Assembly: GCA_001655205.1 (NCBI GenBank) | Contig: LPNZ01010094.1 | Coordinates: 1-37,776, forward strand | Direction of reading: 5' to 3' | Length of the DNA stretch: 37,776 nt | DNA from: Lenisia limosa | Taxonomy: Eukaryota > Breviatea | Shown: positions 32,628-37,776 of the stretch, piece after piece | Layout of the letters: each line of letters opens with the position of its first letter | Position numbering within the stretch: position 1 is the stretch's first letter | The notes under the pieces: model-generated | The model's input: only the letters and a program-made list of their open reading frames with translations | Told to the model about the DNA's origin: nothing | Databases searched by the model: none | Program-made: the position numbers and the translations under genes

Positions 32628-35600
32628 ATGCGACGCCAGCACAGTATAGCAGGGAGAGACTCACTGTCGAGCGTACAGTGGAGGTTTCTCCGCAATGACA
32701 TCCTTACTCCCACTGCTCCTGGTGAGCTTCATCTTAGAAATGCTAGATTAACGTCTTACAGTTCCAATTCCGTTCGCTTCCCCGTCACCCTCGCCCTCGC
32801 CGCCCATGATCAAAACTGTTGATGTGAGATTTCAGACTGAGGCCAGAGCCAGGACTAACTTAGCCAGTTGAAACCAATTCCGCCTCATGTTGCCGATGTT
32901 GGTCCTGCTGAGCGTTCGCGAAGTATTCTTCTCAATGAGGAGGAGACGGACTTGATCAACAAGGCCTTGGAGGTACACGATGACTTCGTTGTAGCTCCTG
33001 AATGTTGGCGCNNNNNNNNNNNNNNNNNNNNNNNNNNNNNNNNNNNNNNNNNNNNNNNNNNNNNNNNNNNNNNNNNNNNNNNNNNNNNNNNNNNNNNNNN
33101 NNNNNNNNNNNNNNNNNNNNNNNNNNNNNNNNNNNTGAGAGAAAAACTTATCATCTTTGTCTCTTCCCTCGCTCACTTACACAGATGCAGATCACAGACG
33201 AACACGCTCAGTTCACCCCCTGGTATGACCACGAAATGCAAGTATATATGTGTATGTATCCCTAATATAAATTGGGCGAATCACAAATATCTTGCTGAGA
33301 GCTGCTCAGTAATGATATCACATTATCAACATCCCCAGGCAGCAGAAATCAGAGAAGGCCATGCACTGGAGCCAATCCTCTCCGACCCTTTGCTGGATTC
33401 ATCCCCTACCCTTCCAAGACTCCACCACGACCACTCTCGGTTTGTCCTTCGTTGGGTGATTCCAATTGTGCTACACCTAAACATCAATGTTAATCGAAAT
33501 TACCATTTTTTTGGGCTTTGTTTGTTTTGTTGCTATCAACCCTTGTCTGTTGTCAGCCAATAGAGTTGATTTGGGGTTTTTTTTTTTTGTTTCATTAATT
33601 GTCCAATTTTANNNNNNNNNNNNNNNNNNNNNNNNNNNNNNNNNNNNNNNNNNNNNNNNNNNNNNNNNNNNNNNNNNNNNNNNNNNNNNNNNNNNNNNNN
33701 NNNNTTGTTGGCGAAACAGGAGCCAACCTGTTTGTGGCTATTGGTACATATTCCATACATCAATGTTCTTAAGGTACTTACAGTATCTTGCACTTTTCGC
33801 GATATTTCAGTTATCTTGAAACAAGTAACTGCTGGAGCACCATGGTATCGAAAATATAGTTATGTTTATAATTTTAGCACCTGTTGAAAGCCCTCCTGCA
33901 ATTGCTCCTGAATTGTCAACAAGTACCCAACTGCTTCCTTCAAGGGTTAGCCGACGCGCATGTTCAGAACATCTTTCATACTAGCTAGTACACTGTGCGG
34001 GTCACATTTGAACGTCATGTGACAGACACGCTCGTTAATCATGATAACCATCCAGACGACTTGGCGTGAACGAAGACCTTCTCTAGCCATCCCTCCGCCG
34101 GGGTCACGGCGAGGCTCTGTTGTGTCTAGAACCAGTACGTCAAACGCATCAACACCATCCCCTCTCGCAAGCTGTATGATGGGGGTGCATAATAAAAGTC
34201 TTCTTGAACCTTGCTTCTTTCCTGTACCAAAAAACAGCGATCTTTAGACAATCGATTTATTTTCCCTAGCACCAGTGCAAGATTTCATATTGCCCCGCAT
34301 TGTGAGTGGTGAAGAGGATCTCCCTCAAGTCGAAACGAAGTCCAAGGGAAACGAAGTTTGTGGGAGCTATTGTCGTCTTCAATTTCTTCAGTCACTTTTC
34401 TTTATGTTTTCTTCTTTTATAATATCAAACAAATTATCCTAAGTCCTGTACTGACCCCCCCCCCCCNNNNNNNNNNNNNNNNNNNNNNNNNNNNNNNNNN
34501 NNNNNNNNNNNNNNNNNNNNNNNNNNNNNNNNNNNNNNAGGCAAAACCTCCGCTTCCAAGGGTATGTTCAAAGATTATCAGTCCTTCATGATTCGGAGTT
34601 ACCCAAGCTTTCTAACATATTTGTTCCATTTCGTGTTATATAAAGAATTTCTTACGTGATAGTTCCCCACCATCCCCGGACCGCCAAAGCAAACGGAGCC
34701 CTCCCTCCGTCCCGGCCTCGCAAAGAGATCCTCCGAAGGTCGAGGAGCGGTGGTGCAGTGGCGCACGGACGCCGCATCGACGCCTGACGCACATTGGCGT
34801 GGTCGGACTGGGCCGATTAAGGTGAGCCACAGTTTTAGGGTTTGAACACCTGGGGTACTTTATAACGTACCAGGGTACCGGACCAACGTCAAAGACACCA
34901 ATGGAACGTGAAGTGGAACGAGGTGGGACCGGTGGTACGAAATACTATTACTACCGCGTTATTTTATTTCTCATCTCAACAAAACATATATGGCCACTCT
35001 ACTTTTTTATATTTTGTTCTAATTCATATTCGCTAACGCTGCCAAAATGGACCGTTAACGTTGCAGTGACCAATGAGTTTAAGCAGTGGATGGCCGAACT
35101 TGGGGATACCTCCATACACAACGTTGGGGGGTGAGCAAGCAGGATACTGGATCAGTCAGAATAGTGAAGGCTGAAAAAAAACTACTTTATGTTTTTTTTA
35201 TCCTGTTTAAAATTGACACCACTTGTATTATATTACAATTTTGCCTCGAATCATCAAGGTAAGCAATCCTCTCCCTAATAGTATCAAAGAGCTGGAAATT
35301 CTTTTGACTACAACCTTTACTGCAATATTCATCGACCCCCTCCCCCGCAGGATGACCGACATACTGAGGAAGATTTAGCCTTCCAGCGAAGAGTGCCGAA
35401 AACAAAACAATTCCTTCAGGTTTGTTGGTTGGCACTTGAGTGGGAAAATGACCACTAGTGAAAATTTATCGAGAAAAACTACTTCTTTTCGCTTATAAAA
35501 AAAATGTTGTATTAATCTATGTGCCTATTCTCCTTTGTCTTTGCTTTTGAACAAGCACTGATCCCACAGGCCCTTGAAGTTGAAACCCTTCCCGAGGGCT

Positions 35601-36949
35601 TATATGGAATAAAGACGCCAATAACTGGGGTATGTTGGGTTCTGTGTTTCTTATTAAAATAACTGTTGCTCAGAAATATTGAGACTGCTTTGTATTTATT
35701 TCCTTCCAGGCATTCCCGGACAACATTGAGTGGGAGCACGAAATGGTTAATGCCGGTGAGAGGGTAACAGCAAAGTGTTTATGTATGAAAAAATTTGATA
35801 TGATCTCCTTCAAAATAAGAACCAATGATTCTCACTGACTTAGAGGACCTTATGCCTGCGCATATGCGACTACGCCAGAGGGCCGCTGAGGACAACTGGA
35901 GCAGAGCAGGTGCGAGATAATCCTATTTAAATGTTTTTTTGCGTACTCCATGCTTGACTATCTCTACCTGCTTTCTTTGTGAAGTCAGCAGTGTTATAAC
36001 ACGAACTAGTGCACAAAGTGTTGGCAGGGCCCGAACGGGGCCATCAGCCTCGTGACCTTTCCGCTTTGCCCCCCTTGAAATCCACGTTCAACTCCGCACC
36101 GCCCAAGAGGAAACCGAAGTGAGCTGGCATTTTATTGAACATTTATTTATCATGGGGCTTGTTTCAATATAGAATTCGCACTATTTTATTGACATAATTT
36201 AATGAAAGAACCAGTAACCTGAAATACTATACTTCATCACAACTCCCAGGGACTATTTGACATGATTTAACATATCCCTTCAGGAAGACAAACTACGGAA
36301 AGTACTACATCCCAGTCCGCCATTGGTCCGAAGGAGATGCGTCTCTAAAGAAGCGGTGAGATGTTGTTTATTATAACGTATTGTTCTCCCCTGTATTTGC
36401 AGTTAAGATAAACGATTGGGTGTTTTATAGTTCAAATCCTCTCATCAATATGTCAGCTTACTTTTTAGATTCGAAGAAATGAATCGCGCACCTCCCGAAA
36501 TGGGCTATGACAATGACAAGGAAAATGAAGGAGGTGAGTTGGTCCAAACCCACCTTTGTTACCCCCCCCCCCATGCTGGAGNNNNNNNNNNNNNNNNNNN
36601 NNNNNNNNNNNNNNNNNNNNNNNNNNNNNNNNNNNNNNNNNNNNNNNNNNNNNNNNNNNNNNNNNNNNNNNNNNNNNNNNNNNNNNNNNNNNNNNNNNNN
36701 NNNNNNNNNNNNNNNNNNNNNNNNNNNNNNNNNNNNNNNNNNNNNNNNNNNNNNNNNNNNNNTTAAGGTGCTAACTCTTACATAATGAAACAACCTACCT
36801 ACGCTCAATTCTGCATTATAAATACGCCGCAACCCTAACACCACACAGAAGAGGACAGCCACGCTCAACGCCAGTATCTCAGTCGGACGCTTCATCGCCT
36901 CTACTCAAGCCGGGTTTATAAGGAGTATGAGGGGAGGAGAGGGGGCTAA
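32628..36949 (+). CDS. Pro/Ser-rich protein, about 22 exons, C-terminus weakly FAM47-like
   Basis: Exons: 32628-32721, 32762-32823, 32868-32972, (gap), 33185-33241, 33339-33439, (gap), 33878-33945, 34056-34173, 34270-34355, (gap) to 34560, 34663-34821, 34874-34921, 35067 to about 35122, 35351-35419, 35570-35629, 35710-35755, 35844-35909, 36010-36118, 36284-36355, 36469-36533, 36849-36949 (TAA). From 35351 all phases agree. The N-terminal half is low in complexity (FASPSPSPSPPM; STSNASTPSPLAS), the middle basic and Pro-rich. The end has KTNYGKYYIPVRHW, then SLKKRFEEMNRAPPEM, then AQRQYLSRTLHRLYSSRVYK. The YGxxYxxxxxW motif followed by a helix and an LH..xSxxxYKxY segment recalls the conserved C-terminus of FAM47 proteins, whose function is poorly known. 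That link is weak; no function is assigned. Confidence 0.78.
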
Positions 36950-37571
36950 GTTCATCAAAAGACTCATCATTGTCCTTTCCTCATGTTGTCCATTTATTTG
37001 GTCACTTACAACAGGTTTCTCCTTGAACAAGGGCATCGAATGCCTGACTTCCTTGATGGGGTCGATGTAACTTTATCCACGAGAAAGTGGGCTTTGGGAC
37101 GAAGGGGTCAAGCCCCAGCAAGTACACACTTCTTTTGATGGGATGGGATCATTGTTCACTGTATAAAAGCTTGGATCTCCCTACCCCCCATTTTACTTGA
37201 CTTTCTTTGAGTTTTGCTTTCAAAAAAACATTGGGAGCAACCTTCTCATAGTTGCAGAGGCCCCGCTGCCAAGATAACCAATACTGTATACTCAGCAATG
37301 CGATCCTAATGGTGCCGCAATAGGTTGGTTCTTGGCTGTGTTTGGTCTAAGTGTTGGAACTTGTATTGACCTTATTTTTGTGTCTGGTTATTGTCTTATT
37401 TCATTTAATCAATAGTTACATTTCAGATCGTCAATTTCATTCAAGGGGATGCGTGGTCCAATAATTTAGCTTTCTTAGAAATGTATTTCTTCCTTATTTA
37501 AAAGGGCTAATAGTACATTAGATGGTACAACTGAGAAAAAATAATTAAATAATGGTACTCTCGCAGTACAC
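36950..37571. other. Intergenic between convergent genes
   Basis: No exon is supportable. A tataaaag word at 37162 lies away from any gene start I can see and is probably incidental. Confidence 0.45.
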
Positions 37572-37729
37572 TTAGATCCCATGAAACTCTTGGCACTCCA
37601 AACTATGGCCCATAATCGTTTCCATGGGGTAATCGTCGCCGCAGAACTCGCATGGTATCATCACTACTTCTGGGCAGTTAAATGACAACAACGCTTGATT
37701 ACTCTGCCATTTGGCATAATAAAAAAGGA
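37572..37729 (-). CDS. Last exon of a gene ending in a C2HC zinc finger (partial)
   Basis: The exon begins after an acceptor (attgttcag) at 37730 and runs 52 codons to a TAA at 37574-37572; the rest of the gene lies right of the window. It contains VVMIPCEFCGDDYPMETIMG followed by HSLECQEF, a C-x2-C-x11-H-x3-C pattern. Fingers of this spacing, with the typical IPCEFC opening, occur in TRAF-type and ubiquitin-binding (UBZ-like) zinc fingers, often at the end of E3 ligases or adaptor proteins. The exact class cannot be decided from one exon. Confidence 0.62.
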
Positions 37730-37776
37730 CTGAACAATTTTGATCTCTGATTATTGTTGCAAATAATGTGGGGGAA

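Larger units (their letters stand above)
3814..36762. other. Assembly gaps (runs of N)
   Basis: Gaps lie at 3814-3839, 5616-5632, 9289-9343, 11695-11766, 13158-13222, 13537-13656, 14244-14443, 17365-17419, 18878-19015, 21398-21454, 22531-22590, 25653-25764, 27374-27514, 27981-28055, 28975-29071, 30281-30359, 33012-33135, 33612-33704, 34467-34538 and 36582-36762. Those at 13537, 14244, 22531, 25653, 27374, 27981, 30281 and 33612 probably hide coding exons. Confidence 0.95.

Noticed and set aside
35187-35435. An 82-codon minus-strand open frame
   Set aside because: It is antisense to the + strand exon 35351-35419 (DDRHTEEDLAFQRR), which fits the phase of the exon after it.
1-37776. CRISPR arrays, rRNA genes, bacterial-type operons, terminators or riboswitches
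   Set aside because: None seen. The gene structure is eukaryotic and the repeats found lack regular spacers.

Overview
The window is a piece of an intron-dense eukaryotic nuclear genome, probably from a unicellular protist; I cannot name the lineage. Exons are mostly 40-190 nt and introns mostly 60-300 nt with GT..AG ends. Exon phases join cleanly over long stretches, and TAA, TAG and TGA all act as stops. About 20 runs of N interrupt the sequence, many next to G or C homopolymers, so several exons are lost.

Layout. 1-474: a doubtful small + strand gene. 2063-6161 (-): a long multi-exon gene for an unrecognised protein with hydrophobic N-terminal segments and a coiled coil. 6743-9488 (+): a complete 11-exon N-acetylneuraminate lyase (about 318 aa) with an unexpected signal-peptide-like N-terminus. 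9945-10261: a fold-back, MITE-like element. 10344-14503 (+): a base-exchange phosphatidylserine synthase in about 17 exons. 14909-17537 (-): a secreted or single-pass, cysteine-rich protein with complement-control-like modules. 18008-32130 (-): one very large receptor gene of about 50 exons. 32628-36949 (+): a gene of about 22 exons for a Pro/Ser-rich, largely disordered protein whose C-terminus faintly recalls the FAM47 family. 37572-37729 (-): the last exon of a gene ending in a C2HC zinc finger.

The most interesting locus is the receptor at 18008-32130. Spliced in silico it reads: signal peptide, a first periplasmic-binding-protein (Leu/Ile/Val-binding, PBP type I) domain, a linker, a second PBP domain, one transmembrane helix, a TKL/Tyr-like protein kinase domain, then a class III nucleotidyl cyclase domain and a basic tail. 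This resembles animal receptor guanylyl cyclases, but the catalytic state looks reversed. The kinase keeps VAVK, the helix C Glu, HRDIKSLN and SPE (its DFG is DFN). The cyclase has lost both metal-binding Asp residues (FSDIVGF to NAVMRNF, GDSY to GNSF). It is therefore read here as an active-looking sensor kinase carrying a pseudo-cyclase.

The genes are neighbours rather than an operon. The lyase (sialic acid breakdown) and the phosphatidylserine synthase (ER lipid synthesis) are housekeeping; the receptor and the cysteine-rich protein beside it are surface or secretory proteins on the same strand. Exon limits come from reading splice consensus, phase and family resemblance by eye; no search or RNA evidence was available.
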